From NCBI RefSeq assembly GCF_009910365.1, contig NZ_CP036423.1, positions 434,001-498,000 of the forward strand: a stretch of DNA of 64,000 nt. The letters are read 5' to 3'. Below are positions 9,635 through 18,897 of the stretch, piece after piece. This stretch comes from Aequoribacter fuscus. Lineage in GTDB: Bacteria > Pseudomonadota > Gammaproteobacteria > Pseudomonadales > Halieaceae. The notes below the pieces were generated by a model. It did not search any database. It had not been told where the DNA came from and was given only the letters and a program-made list of their open reading frames with translations. How positions within the stretch are numbered: the stretch's first letter is position 1; each line of letters starts with the position of its first letter. The position numbers were made by a program, and so were the translations under genes.

Positions 9635-12469
9635 TTAGCTGATCTGTGCCCGCTCTAAGATAGGCTTCAAGAAGCGGCCGGTATGACTTTCTGGTACCTC
9701 GGCGACGGTCTCAGGAGTGCCCTGCGCGATGATCTGTCCTCCGCCACTGCCGCCCTCGGGGCCTAAATCGATAATCCAGTCTGCCGTTTTAATCACGTCA
9801 AGGTTGTGTTCTATGATAACGACCGTATTGCCGTGACGTCGCAGCCGGTGCAAGACCTCGAGCAACTGACGGATATCTTCAAAATGCAGGCCGGTTGTCG
9901 GTTCGTCTAAGATATACAGTGTTTTGCCTGTATCGCGTTTAGACAGTTCCCGAGATAACTTCACCCGTTGCGCTTCACCTCCGGACAGTGTGGTAGCGGC
10001 CTGCCCCAGCCGGATATAGGACAAGCCCACATCCATCAGCGTCTGCAGCTTTCGCGCGATGGCAGGTACCGGTTCGAAGAATATCAGCGCATCTTCAACC
10101 GTCATTTCAAGTACTTCGTAGATGTTCTTGCCCTTGTATAAGACGTCCAGTGTTTCTCGGTTATAGCGTTTACCTTTGCACTCATCGCAAGGCACGTAGA
10201 TATCGGGTAGAAAGTGCATCTCTACTTTTGTGACCCCGTCGCCTTGGCACGCTTCGCAGCGGCCACCGCGAACGTTAAAACTGAAACGTCCCGGCTTATA
10301 ACCTCGGGCACGGGCTTCTTGGGTTCCCGCAAAAAGTTCACGCACGGGCGTGAAGATACCGGTATACGTTGCCGGATTGGACCGTGGTGTACGACCGATA
10401 GGGCTTTGGTCGATATCAATGCACTTATCGATAAGACTCAGTCCGCTAATGCTGTCGTGCGCAGCCGCGGTGAGTGTGGTTGCGCCATTGAGTTCGGTCG
10501 CTGCGAGGGGATAAAGCGTGCTGTTGATCAACGTTGATTTGCCGGAACCTGAAACCCCAGTGATGCACGTCAGTAGCCCAAGCGGTATGTCGAGATCAAC
10601 ATTCCTTAGATTATTGCCACGGGCACCCCTCAAACTCAGTAGGCGAGTGTTGTCGGCTTGGTAGCGATGTTTGGGCACTTCGATTTGCATGCGTCCTGAC
10701 AAGTAAGCACCCGTGGTAGACTTCTCGCAGGCAATAATTTCATCATAGGTGCCGGCAGCGACGATCTCACCGCCATGCACGCCAGCCCCGGGCCCTACGT
10801 CAATGATGTAGTCTGCTGCTCGAATGGCATCCTCGTCGTGTTCGACGACCAATACCGTATTGCCGAGGTCGCGAAGGTGGTTCAGGGTCTTTATGAGGCG
10901 CTCGTTATCGCGCTGATGTAGACCGATGGAGGGCTCGTCAAGAATGTACATAACACCGACTAAGCCAGCGCCAATTTGTGAGGCTAGGCGAATGCGTTGT
11001 GCCTCCCCTCCTGATAGGGTCTCGGCGCTCCGGTCGAGCGACAAATAATTTAGGCCGACGTCGACTAAGAAGCGATAACGCGCTCGAATTTCCTTGAGAA
11101 TTTTGCTGGCGATTTCACCTTTTCGTCCCGTTAAATTCAAGGTGTCAAAATAGTCCGATGCCTCTCCAACCGGCATGGCGGTAATCTCGGGCAATCGAAG
11201 GTCATTGACGAACACATGGCGAGCGTCTCTGCACAGACGTGTGCCATGGCAGTCGGGGCAGGGCTGGCTGGCAATAAACTTCGCAAGCTCGTCGCGAACA
11301 GATTGCGATTCTGTATCCCGGTAGCGGCGCTCAAGGTTCGGGATAATACCTTCAAACACGTGACGGTTTTTAAAAACAGTGCCGCGATCATTGACGTAGC
11401 TGAAGGCGATTTCTTCTTTGCCAGAGCCGTACAGAATGGTTTTTTGAATGTCCGCCGCCAGTTGATCAAAGGGCGTGTCAATTGAAAATCCGTAGTGCTT
11501 CGCTAGCGACGATAACATGTGAAAATAGTAAACGTTCCGTCTATCCCAGCCCCGTATTGCACCCTCTGCTAGACTTGCCTCAGGGTGCATGACGACGCGA
11601 TCGGCTTCGAAATATTGTTTGACGCCAAGGCCATCGCAGCTAGCGCAAGCCCCCGCGGGGTTGTTGAATGAAAACAACCTTGGCTCTAAGCTATCAATAC
11701 TGTGGCCGCATTCGGGGCAGGCAAAGCGCGAGGAGAATACGATTTCGTGATCGTCATCCATCGAGACGATACCCGCTAATCCGTCGGTTAGCTCCAGGGC
11801 GGTCTCAAATGATTCGGCAAGGCGCTGAGCTAAGTCTTCGCGCACTTTGAAGCGGTCTATCACCACTTCGATCGTGTGTTTTTTCTTTTTATCCAGTTCT
11901 GGCGCATCGTCTAAATCCGTCACGATGCCATCAATGCGCGCCCGAACGAATCCCTGGCCGCGCAGGCTATCTAGCAGGTGTAAGTGCTCACCTTTGCGGG
12001 CTTTTACTACGGGGGCAATCAACATCCAGCGACTCTCAGGTGCTTGTGCGAGCACCGTGTCTACCATTTGGCTCACTGTTTGTGCAGCAAGAGGTAGGTC
12101 GTGGTCCGGGCAGCGTGGTTCGCCGACTCGCGCAAACAACAGGCGGAGGTAGTCGTAGATTTCGGTGATGGTGCCTACCGTGGACCGGGGGTTGTGCGAG
12201 GTAGATTTTTGCTCGATTGAAATGGCAGGCGACAAGCCTTCGATGTGATCGACATCGGGCTTCTCCATCATGGATAGAAATTGTCTAGCGTAGGTTGACA
12301 ATGATTCAACGTACCGGCGCTGGCCCTCGGCGTACAAGGTGTCAAAGGCAAGCGATGATTTGCCAGACCCCGAGAGGCCCGTGATCACAACCAGCTTATC
12401 TCTGGGAATATCCAGATCGATATTCTTGAGGTTGTGAGTGCGCGCGCCGCGAACGTGAATGGTATCCAT
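9635..12469 (-). CDS. uvrA: UvrABC excision nuclease subunit A
   Basis: A 944-residue UvrA, the dimeric ABC-type ATPase that finds helix-distorting lesions and loads UvrB in nucleotide excision repair. Two Walker A motifs are visible (GLSGSGKS at 31-38 and GVSGSGKS near 640), two LSGGEAQR signatures, and two zinc fingers (CPECG..CASC near 255-280 and CEAC..CDEC near 740-765). Length is normal (E. coli 940). It diverges from an MFS gene, with ssb next, the arrangement I recall from Pseudomonas. Confidence 0.98.
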   Translation of the reverse strand: MDTIHVRGARTHNLKNIDLDIPRDKLVVITGLSGSGKSSLAFDTLYAEGQRRYVESLSTYARQFLSMMEKPDVDHIEGLSPAISIEQKSTSHNPRSTVGTITEIYDYLRLLFARVGEPRCPDHDLPLAAQTVSQMVDTVLAQAPESRWMLIAPVVKARKGEHLHLLDSLRGQGFVRARIDGIVTDLDDAPELDKKKKHTIEVVIDRFKVREDLAQRLAESFETALELTDGLAGIVSMDDDHEIVFSSRFACPECGHSIDSLEPRLFSFNNPAGACASCDGLGVKQYFEADRVVMHPEASLAEGAIRGWDRRNVYYFHMLSSLAKHYGFSIDTPFDQLAADIQKTILYGSGKEEIAFSYVNDRGTVFKNRHVFEGIIPNLERRYRDTESQSVRDELAKFIASQPCPDCHGTRLCRDARHVFVNDLRLPEITAMPVGEASDYFDTLNLTGRKGEIASKILKEIRARYRFLVDVGLNYLSLDRSAETLSGGEAQRIRLASQIGAGLVGVMYILDEPSIGLHQRDNERLIKTLNHLRDLGNTVLVVEHDEDAIRAADYIIDVGPGAGVHGGEIVAAGTYDEIIACEKSTTGAYLSGRMQIEVPKHRYQADNTRLLSLRGARGNNLRNVDLDIPLGLLTCITGVSGSGKSTLINSTLYPLAATELNGATTLTAAAHDSISGLSLIDKCIDIDQSPIGRTPRSNPATYTGIFTPVRELFAGTQEARARGYKPGRFSFNVRGGRCEACQGDGVTKVEMHFLPDIYVPCDECKGKRYNRETLDVLYKGKNIYEVLEMTVEDALIFFEPVPAIARKLQTLMDVGLSYIRLGQAATTLSGGEAQRVKLSRELSKRDTGKTLYILDEPTTGLHFEDIRQLLEVLHRLRRHGNTVVIIEHNLDVIKTADWIIDLGPEGGSGGGQIIAQGTPETVAEVPESHTGRFLKPILERAQIS

Positions 12470-12495
12470 GGTGTTCCTTCCGAGTGCAATCCGCC

Positions 12496-12524
12496 AGTAT
12501 AATTGCCCTAGGGCACGCTGACAA
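12496..12524 (-). promoter_or_regulatory. Candidate uvrA promoter
   Basis: On the minus strand TTGTCA (12519-12524), a 17-bp spacer and TATACT (12496-12501) stand about 27 bp upstream of the uvrA ATG, giving a 5' leader near 20 nt. No CTG-N10-CAG LexA box overlaps it. Confidence 0.5.
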
Positions 12525-12555
12525 AAGCTGTTTGTGCTTATTTCGTGTTATCATA

Positions 12556-13773
12556 ATGACTTTGTCGTCAGCAGAACGCCGTGTGATTACTCAAACCCCC
12601 TTCACTCAAAATGAACGCCGTTCAGTCTTTGGTCTGGCGTCGTTATACAGCGTTCGGATGATCGGTTTGTTCATGGTTTTGCCCATTCTGGTGGTTTACG
12701 GGCAAGAACTGCCCGATGCATCGCCTGCTCTGCTGGGGTTGGCTTTGGGTATCTATGGCTTGACCCAAGCCTTGTTACAAATACCACTGGGGGCCTTGTC
12801 AGATCGAATTGGTCGAAAGCCAGTGATTCTGGGCGGGTTGCTGGTGTTTGCAGCGGGCTCGGTTTTAGCCGCTTATGCGAGCTCAGTTTGGTGGCTAGTG
12901 TTAGGGCGTGCGCTGCAGGGCGCCGGCGCCATTGCCGGTGCAGTTATGGCGCTGCTGGCCGATTCTACTCGCAGCGAGCAACGAACAAAGGCTATGGCGA
13001 TCGTTGGAATGTCTATTGGTGCATCGTTCGCTGTTGCTCTAATGCTGGGGCCAGTGCTGGCGGCATGGGGTGGTTTGCGCTTGGTCTTCTTGGTGACCGC
13101 AGGTCTGGCCATCTTGGGCGTTCTTATTACTGTGTGGCGTATCCCTGCTGCGCCGGTCCTCGCTGACGTCATCGATGAGTCTGACGCACGAGTATGGTAC
13201 AAAAACGCCGATTTGTGGCGCCTGAATGCTGGTGTGTTTGTCTTGCATTTCACATTGACAGCGGCATTTATGGTCGTGCCTCTATTGCTTCTAAACGGTC
13301 TGTCGTTGTCGAAAGAACTGCATTGGCAAATTTACGCGCCGGTGCTGGTGGCGTCGGTCATTGGTTTGGGGCTTTTGATGCGGTTAAGTGAGCGCGCGGG
13401 ATATCCTAAAATAGCCTTTGGTTTGGCGGTGTTGTGCTTGAGTGTAGCTCTGTGGGCCTTTGAGTCCCGATTAGGTCACACTTACATCGGCGTGATTGGT
13501 GCTCTGTGGTGCTTTTTTGTTGGATTCAATTTCCTCGAGGCCTCACTTCCCTCACTCTTAAGTAAGCGTGTGACCCAGCAGCGTCGTGGTGCTGCAATGG
13601 GCAGTTTTTCGACCGCTCAGTTTGCCGGCGCCTTTTTGGGGGGCTCTGGCGGCGGGTTGCTGCTACAAAACACCAGCGCAGCAACCTTGCTTTTGGTTTG
13701 TATTGCCCTGCTTGTGGCCTGGTTTTTGTGGCTCATACAAAGCTTGGTATTGTTGGATAATGCTCTCAAGTGA
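12556..13773 (+). CDS. MFS family transporter (drug-efflux-like)
   Basis: A 405-residue protein of the major facilitator superfamily, predicted in the inner membrane with 12 helices. The loop 2-3 signature appears as GALSDRIGRKPVILGG and the motif C region as GALQGAGAIAGAVMALLADSTRSEQRTKAMAIVGM, typical of proton-driven multidrug exporters. I chose the ATG at 12556 (MTLSSAERR) over an upstream ATG at 12484 because the extra 24 residues overlap the uvrA promoter and are not membrane-like. Substrate is unknown. Confidence 0.9.
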   Translation: MTLSSAERRVITQTPFTQNERRSVFGLASLYSVRMIGLFMVLPILVVYGQELPDASPALLGLALGIYGLTQALLQIPLGALSDRIGRKPVILGGLLVFAAGSVLAAYASSVWWLVLGRALQGAGAIAGAVMALLADSTRSEQRTKAMAIVGMSIGASFAVALMLGPVLAAWGGLRLVFLVTAGLAILGVLITVWRIPAAPVLADVIDESDARVWYKNADLWRLNAGVFVLHFTLTAAFMVVPLLLLNGLSLSKELHWQIYAPVLVASVIGLGLLMRLSERAGYPKIAFGLAVLCLSVALWAFESRLGHTYIGVIGALWCFFVGFNFLEASLPSLLSKRVTQQRRGAAMGSFSTAQFAGAFLGGSGGGLLLQNTSAATLLLVCIALLVAWFLWLIQSLVLLDNALK

Positions 13774-13781
13774 TGTGTAAA

Positions 13782-13835
13782 TGCACTGCACAATAGGTGC
13801 TTTTGAACAGTGCAATTGCTATGATCTGTGCACTG
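13782..13835. promoter_or_regulatory. Three TGCACTG units upstream of ssb
   Basis: TGCACTG occurs at 13782-13788, its inverse CAGTGCA at 13808-13814, and TGCACTG again at 13829-13835. The last two form an inverted repeat with a 14-bp centre that spans a TATGAT -10-like hexamer (13820-13825). The arrangement resembles an operator, but it is not a LexA box and I do not recognise the regulator. Confidence 0.4.
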
Positions 13836-13863
13836 ATAGTAGATAAGAGAATCGAGGGAAACT

Positions 13864-14355
13864 ATGGCGACACGTGGCGTAAATAAGGTAATTTTGGTGG
13901 GCAATCTGGGTAATGACCCTGAGACCCGATTTATGCCCTCCGGTGGCGCGGTTACGAACGTCAGTCTTGCTACCTCAGAAACTTGGAAGGATAAGCAAAC
14001 CGGACAACCACAAGAGCGTACCGAATGGCACCGAGTCGTATTTTTTAACCGCCTAGCTGAAATCGCGGGCGAGTATCTTAAAAAGGGCTCTAAAGTATAC
14101 GTCGAGGGCGCATTGCGTACTCGAAAATGGCAAGATCAATCGGGCGCCGATCGATACTCCACAGAAATTGTCGCCAGCGAGATGCAAATGCTTGATAGTC
14201 GTGGTGACGGAATGGGTGGAGGTATGAGTGGAGGTATGAGCGGCGGCAACCAGAGCCAAGGCTATGCGCCTCGCCAGGCCGCTGCGCCAGCGCCTGCTTC
14301 GCCTTCACAACCGCCTGCAGATTTCCCTGATTTCGACGACGATATTCCGTTTTAA
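13864..14355 (+). CDS. ssb: Single-stranded DNA-binding protein
   Basis: A 163-residue SSB, the homotetrameric protein that coats single-stranded DNA in replication, repair and recombination. The OB fold covers residues 1-110 ([54 protein letters not shown]). A Gly/Met/Gln/Pro-rich linker with two [10 protein letters not shown]-type repeats leads to the acidic tip DFDDDIPF that docks partner proteins. It lies 90 bp after the MFS gene, with its own likely promoter region. Confidence 0.98.
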   Translation: MATRGVNKVILVGNLGNDPETRFMPSGGAVTNVSLATSETWKDKQTGQPQERTEWHRVVFFNRLAEIAGEYLKKGSKVYVEGALRTRKWQDQSGADRYSTEIVASEMQMLDSRGDGMGGGMSGGMSGGNQSQGYAPRQAAAPAPASPSQPPADFPDFDDDIPF

Positions 14356-14389
14356 ACGCGGTTGCGGTTAAAGCGGGAGGTACAGCAGG

Positions 14390-15271
14390 TTGAGAGTGTT
14401 GATTTTAGGTGGCGATACCCCTTTGGGTATGGCCTTGCTACGTATTCTGGATCAACAGCAGCGTCATAGATACGAGGCCATCACGGTCTCTGACAGTCGT
14501 TTCAAAAGCGAGCGGGTGGCGAAAAAGACAATAAAACGCCTCTCGCCCGAGTGTCTAATTGACCTGCGCTTGGATGCCCTCTTAGAAACCAGAGAGAGCA
14601 TAAGCGATGGAGATATCCAGCGCACGCGATGGTTTGGTAAAGCGTGTCTGAGGAACGACATCGTTTATTTGTTTCAAAGCAGTGCTTGGGTATTTTCTGG
14701 CACTGTGGAAGACGCTCCCTGGACCGAGAGTGATCAGCCCGATGAAGAGTCAAATTTAGGGCGGGTTCGTCGAGCAGCGGAGCAAGCGGTCAAAGATATG
14801 ACCAGCAACTCCATTATTTTACGCTTGTCTCCCACTTACTCGGCACAAGGCGAAGGGGTGTTGGTAAAAATGCTGCAGCGTTTTGGCCGGGGGGAAAGAA
14901 TAGCTTTATCAGACAGCCAATACTTTAACCCGATATCCGCTGATGACGGGGCACGTGTGATCGCTGCAATCCTCGACCAAGTAGGCAGTGGCTCGAATAA
15001 TCGCGGTGTATTTCATTACGGGAGTAATGAACGTGCCTCTTACTATGAATTTGGTGAGGCGGTGTTTGCGGCGGCGAGTCAGTTCGCAAATATTGACTCG
15101 GGCGGTGTGGCGCGGTCATCGGACGCATCTCAACCTCAAGGTGATTGGACCTTGAGTACCCAAAGGATTTTCGATAGCTTTGGTGTTCACTCAACCTCTT
15201 GGCGACGCTTATTAGCACCCGCCGTCAAAGCGTTCTATCAGCATCAAAAGGTGAAAGCACATTATGAGTAA
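14390..15271 (+). CDS. RmlD-like NAD(P)-binding protein with altered catalytic site
   Basis: A 293-residue protein of the extended short-chain dehydrogenase superfamily, most like dTDP-4-dehydrorhamnose reductase (RmlD). It shows the N-terminal Rossmann start VLILGGDTPLGMALL and the RmlD-like SSAWVFSG and LRLSPTYSAQGEGVLVKML segments. The normal Tyr-x-x-x-Lys of the active site (YGxxKxxGE) reads LGRVRRAAE (residues 123-131), so Tyr and Lys are replaced. Start is TTG at 14390 behind GGGAGG. It overlaps moaB by 8 bp. A reductase role is doubtful; the true function is unknown. Confidence 0.75.
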   Translation: MRVLILGGDTPLGMALLRILDQQQRHRYEAITVSDSRFKSERVAKKTIKRLSPECLIDLRLDALLETRESISDGDIQRTRWFGKACLRNDIVYLFQSSAWVFSGTVEDAPWTESDQPDEESNLGRVRRAAEQAVKDMTSNSIILRLSPTYSAQGEGVLVKMLQRFGRGERIALSDSQYFNPISADDGARVIAAILDQVGSGSNNRGVFHYGSNERASYYEFGEAVFAAASQFANIDSGGVARSSDASQPQGDWTLSTQRIFDSFGVHSTSWRRLLAPAVKAFYQHQKVKAHYE

Positions 15272-15782
15272 TACTGGAGTCGCTCAACGTTTAGGTGTGG
15301 CGGTATTGACGATATCCGATACCCGCAGCATCGAAACCGATACATCGGGGCAGTATCTGGTAGAGCAGCTCAAGGCTGCCGGCCATTCGCTGCAGGATCG
15401 TCAAATTGTCATTGATGACGTCTATCAAATTCGGGCTAAAGTGTCCGCTTGGATAGCCGAGCCGGCAGTGCACGTGATTTTAACGACGGGCGGAACCGGA
15501 TTTTCGGGTCGTGATTCTACTCCCGAAGCGCTAGCTCCTTTGTTTGATAAGCACATCGAAGGCTTCGGAGAGGTGTTCCGGGCCTTATCTTTGCAAGAAA
15601 TAGGCAGTTCGACAGTGCAGTCTCGTGCATTGGGTGGTATGGCGAATAGAACCGTTATTTTTTGTATGCCGGGTTCTACCGGTGCCTGTCGCACCGCTTG
15701 GGAGGGTATTTTAAAAGAGCAACTCGATGCGACTCACAAGCCCTGTAACTTTGTGGGTGTTTTGAATACAGCGCGGACATGA
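15264..15782 (+). CDS. moaB: Molybdenum cofactor biosynthesis protein B (MPT adenylyltransferase family)
   Basis: A 172-residue MoaB/MogA-family protein that adenylylates molybdopterin ahead of metal insertion. The conserved TTGGTGFSGRD (74-84), TPEAL and the MPGSTGACRTAW segment form the molybdopterin-binding pocket. The ATG at 15264 overlaps the preceding gene by 8 bp and its TGA overlaps the moeA ATG by 4 bp (ATGA), so moaB-moeA are translationally coupled. No molybdoenzyme gene lies in the window. Confidence 0.95.
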   Translation: MSNTGVAQRLGVAVLTISDTRSIETDTSGQYLVEQLKAAGHSLQDRQIVIDDVYQIRAKVSAWIAEPAVHVILTTGGTGFSGRDSTPEALAPLFDKHIEGFGEVFRALSLQEIGSSTVQSRALGGMANRTVIFCMPGSTGACRTAWEGILKEQLDATHKPCNFVGVLNTART

Positions 15783-16978
15783 ATCAGCTGATTCCTTTAG
15801 AGGAGGCGCTCGAGACAATATTGGCGGGCATCACTCCTGCGTGCCAGACCGAACGCCTTGAGGTGACGCAAGCTCTAGGTCGTATCTTGGCTGAGCCTTT
15901 TATTGCGACAATCGATAGCCCGCCCTACACCAATTCCGCTATGGACGGCTTTGCCTTGAGAGCATCTGACTCAGGTGGTGTGCTGCAGGTTTCGCAGCGA
16001 ATTGCGGCGGGTCAGGTACCTGAGCCCTTAGCGTTTGGCACCGCGGCGCGTATTTTTACCGGCGCACAGTTGCCTGATGGCGCCGATACTGTCGTGATGC
16101 AAGAGGAGTGTGAGGTTGAGGGTGATCGGGTCCGAGTCCCTGCAAGGCGTGAGGTTGGCGACAATGTGCGTTTGCGTGGCCACGAAATTAAAGCGGGCGA
16201 GTTACTGTTAGAGGCTGGTGAGCGCTTGGGTCCGCCCGCCCTAGGTTTGTTGGCATCTCAAGGTTTGGCTAATGTTTTGTGCGCTAAAAAACCGAGAGTC
16301 GCGTTATTGCAGAGCGGCGATGAACTGGTTGAACCCGGTAGCACCACTTTACCCGCGGGTGCAATATACAACTCCAATCGAAGCTTACTTGAAGGTCTCG
16401 TTCTGCAAGCAGGCGGTCAAGTGGTCGGTGTTTGGCATTTGGCCGACACCTTTGACGCGACCTCTGAGGCTCTACAGCAAGCGGTTGACGCGGCAGACGT
16501 GGTCATTACAACGGGTGGTGTGTCGGTGGGTGAGGAAGATCACGTTAAGCCCGCAATTGCTGCCCTGGGCGAACTACACCTCTGGCGTTTGGCCTTAAAG
16601 CCAGGCAAGCCTTTTGCGTTTGGGCGAATTGCTGGCAAGCCAATTATCGGGCTGCCCGGCAACCCGAGTTCGGTGCTGGTCACTTTTTCGTTACTTGCAA
16701 GACCCATACTCTTGGCTCTGCAGGGAGCACGTGATTTGGCCCCGTTTTCTCTGTGGCTGACGGCAGGTTTTGAGCGAAGAGGTGGTTTGCGAGCCGAATA
16801 TCTGCGGGGTTCCATTGTGAGCGAGGGCGGGGTTTCTAAGGTTTATCCTATTGCGAACCAAAGTTCAGGTGCCTTATACGCGGCAACACAGAGCGACGTG
16901 CTTATTGTCGCTCCGGTTGGTCAGGATATTGCAGAAGGTGACTCTGTCGAGGTTATTCCCCTGAAGTCCCTGTTTTAG
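15779..16978 (+). CDS. moeA: Molybdopterin molybdenumtransferase
   Basis: A 399-residue MoeA, which inserts molybdate into adenylylated molybdopterin. Domain order is normal: an N-terminal region with [16 protein letters not shown], then [21 protein letters not shown], a MogA-like domain with [14 protein letters not shown], and the C-terminal [22 protein letters not shown] and barrel domain. Length is close to E. coli (411). Its stop codon overlaps that of the convergent fabB by 4 bp. Confidence 0.97.
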   Translation: MNQLIPLEEALETILAGITPACQTERLEVTQALGRILAEPFIATIDSPPYTNSAMDGFALRASDSGGVLQVSQRIAAGQVPEPLAFGTAARIFTGAQLPDGADTVVMQEECEVEGDRVRVPARREVGDNVRLRGHEIKAGELLLEAGERLGPPALGLLASQGLANVLCAKKPRVALLQSGDELVEPGSTTLPAGAIYNSNRSLLEGLVLQAGGQVVGVWHLADTFDATSEALQQAVDAADVVITTGGVSVGEEDHVKPAIAALGELHLWRLALKPGKPFAFGRIAGKPIIGLPGNPSSVLVTFSLLARPILLALQGARDLAPFSLWLTAGFERRGGLRAEYLRGSIVSEGGVSKVYPIANQSSGALYAATQSDVLIVAPVGQDIAEGDSVEVIPLKSLF

Positions 16979-18198
16979 TCGCGATAGCGCTGGAATACAA
17001 GTGACGCGTTGGTGCCGCCAAACCCAAAGCTGTTAGACATAATGCGATCTAGCGTTACGTTATCCATGCGTTCGCGCACGATCGGCATGCCCGCTGCGTC
17101 AGGATCCAAGTTCTCTATATTGGCCGATGCAGAAATGAATCCGTTCTGCTGCATCAATAACGCATAAATCGCTTCCTGTACGCCGGCCGCTCCAAGTGAG
17201 TGCCCTGATAGCGACTTGGTGGAGTTAATGTAGGGGATATCTTTGCCTTCAAACGCGGCTCTAACCGCCTTAATTTCTTGGATATCGCCAGCGGGAGTAC
17301 TGGTTCCATGTGCGTTGATGTAATCGATCGGGCCATCCACGGTGGCAAGCGCTTGTTGCATGCAACGCATAGCGCCCTCGCCCGAAGGCGCTACCATATC
17401 GTAACCGTCAGAGGTGGCACCGTAGCCCACTAATTCGGCGTAGATTTTTGCACCACGCGTTAGCGCATGGTCCAGTGATTCAACCACCAGCATACCGCCA
17501 CCGCCGGCAATGACGAAGCCGTCTCTGTCGGCATCGTAGGCTCTAGAGGCTTTGCTGGGTGTATCGTTGTATTTGGTCGACAGGGCACCCATAGCGTCGA
17601 AGAGACTGCTCATGGTCCAATGCAATTCTTCCCCGCCTCCAGCAAACACAATGTCTTGCTTGCCGAGTTGAATTTGCTCGGCTGCGTTGCCAATGCAATG
17701 TGCGCTGGTAGAGCACGCAGAGGATATCGAGTAGTTGACGCCTTTAATTTGGAAAGGCGTTGCCAAACAGGCTGAGACCGTGCTGCCCATGGTCTGTGTA
17801 ACACGGTAAGGGCCTACGCGCCGGATACCTTTCTCACGAAGAATATCAGCGGCTTCGGTTTGGCTGGAAGCCGATGCTCCGCCAGAGCCCGCAATAATTC
17901 CCGTACGCACGTTCGAGATTTGCTCTTGGGTGAGGCCAGAGTCGTCGATGGCCTGCTGCATGGCGATGTAGGCATAGGCTGCCGCATCACCCATAAAGCG
18001 CAGCTGCTTACGGTCGATATGTTCGGCGAAATCGACCGTGGGGCGTCCAGAAATGTGTGAACGCAAGCCCATTTCGATGTGGCTCTCGTCGGTTTGTATG
18101 CCAGAGGTGCCATTGAACAGCGACTCAGTGACGGTTTTCGCGTCATTACCCAGACACGATACAATTCCTAGGCCGGTAATAACGACTCTTTTTGTCAT
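16975..18198 (-). CDS. fabB: 3-oxoacyl-[acyl-carrier-protein] synthase I
   Basis: A 407-residue beta-ketoacyl-ACP synthase I, the condensing enzyme that elongates the cis-3-decenoyl-ACP made by FabA and so is needed for unsaturated fatty acids. The catalytic triad is C162 (SSACSTSAH), H297 ([11 protein letters not shown]) and H333 (SGHSLGAAG). Similarity to E. coli FabB rather than FabF is clear, for instance [26 protein letters not shown]. It starts 3 bp after fabA, so both form one operon. Confidence 0.98.
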   Translation of the reverse strand: MTKRVVITGLGIVSCLGNDAKTVTESLFNGTSGIQTDESHIEMGLRSHISGRPTVDFAEHIDRKQLRFMGDAAAYAYIAMQQAIDDSGLTQEQISNVRTGIIAGSGGASASSQTEAADILREKGIRRVGPYRVTQTMGSTVSACLATPFQIKGVNYSISSACSTSAHCIGNAAEQIQLGKQDIVFAGGGEELHWTMSSLFDAMGALSTKYNDTPSKASRAYDADRDGFVIAGGGGMLVVESLDHALTRGAKIYAELVGYGATSDGYDMVAPSGEGAMRCMQQALATVDGPIDYINAHGTSTPAGDIQEIKAVRAAFEGKDIPYINSTKSLSGHSLGAAGVQEAIYALLMQQNGFISASANIENLDPDAAGMPIVRERMDNVTLDRIMSNSFGFGGTNASLVFQRYRD

Positions 18199-18201
18199 GG
18201 T

Positions 18202-18717
18202 TTAAAAACTCTCGGTCGAAGTGAACAAGCCGACCCTAAGGTCTTTTGCGGTATAAATTTCCTTGCCGTCAACGCTCAAACTGCCGTCGGCGATACCCAT
18301 GACGAGTTTACGTTCGATAACGCGCTTCATGGTGATTTTGTAGGTGACTTTGCTGGCCGTAGGTAGGACCTGTCCAAAGAATTTGACTTCACCGGAACCT
18401 AACGCACGACCACGTCCAGGGTTGCCGCGCCAGCCTAAAAAGAAACCCACTAATTGCCACATGGCATCAAGCCCTAAGCAGCCGGGCATTACGGGGTCGC
18501 TGGGGAAGTGGCAGTCAAAGAACCAAAGCTCTGGGTGAATGTCTAACTCGGCGATAATTTCGCCTTTACCATGCTCGCCACCTTCGTTGCTGATGTGGGT
18601 GATGCGATCTAGCATGAGCATGTTGTCAACGGGGAGGCGAGCATTACCTTCGCCAAAGAGACGGCCGTGGCCGCAATCAATAAGTTCTTCCTTGGTGTAG
18701 GAGGATTGCGCTGTCAT
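18202..18717 (-). CDS. fabA: 3-hydroxydecanoyl-[acyl-carrier-protein] dehydratase/isomerase
   Basis: A 171-residue FabA, a dimeric dehydratase that also isomerises trans-2- to cis-3-decenoyl-ACP, the branch point to unsaturated fatty acids. Catalytic H70 (FFDCHF) and D84 (LGLDAMWQ) fall at the same numbers as in E. coli. I chose the ATG at 18717 ([12 protein letters not shown]) because GGAAAG sits 5 nt upstream; an ATG at 18750 would add 11 residues not typical of the family. With fabB it forms a two-gene unit. Confidence 0.97.
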   Translation of the reverse strand: MTAQSSYTKEELIDCGHGRLFGEGNARLPVDNMLMLDRITHISNEGGEHGKGEIIAELDIHPELWFFDCHFPSDPVMPGCLGLDAMWQLVGFFLGWRGNPGRGRALGSGEVKFFGQVLPTASKVTYKITMKRVIERKLVMGIADGSLSVDGKEIYTAKDLRVGLFTSTESF

Positions 18718-18837
18718 TAATCTTTCCAATTTAAGTGCTAGGGTTGCCATGCTCTGCGGCTTGGTTTCTATCGCGCATTGTAAACGCTGCGACGGCGAAG
18801 TCCACTTTTGAATGACAAGAAGTTAAGTTTTGCGAGT

Positions 18838-18855
18838 TTCAAGCGAGCGCTTGAA
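18838..18855. promoter_or_regulatory. 18-bp palindrome between fabA and manC
   Basis: TTCAAGCG-AG-CGCTTGAA is a perfect inverted repeat with a 2-bp centre, 121 bp upstream of the fabA ATG and 42 bp before the manC ATG. TetR-type fatty-acid regulators (FabR, DesT, PsrA) use palindromes of similar size, and PsrA-type sites as I recall them resemble TTCAAAC-N4-GTTTGAA. The regulator identity is inference. Confidence 0.5.
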
Positions 18856-18897
18856 TCAGGTAAACTGCGTCTTTACCCGCAGTGTTTGAGGTTTTTG

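Noticed and set aside
12470-12555. LexA/SOS box between uvrA and the MFS gene
   Set aside because: Repeated CTG and CAG words are present (for example around 12519-12533) but none gives CTG-N10-CAG in either orientation.
13774-13863. SOS box upstream of ssb
   Set aside because: CTGTGCACTGATAG looks similar at first but lacks the second half-site; the TGCACTG repeats explain the pattern better.
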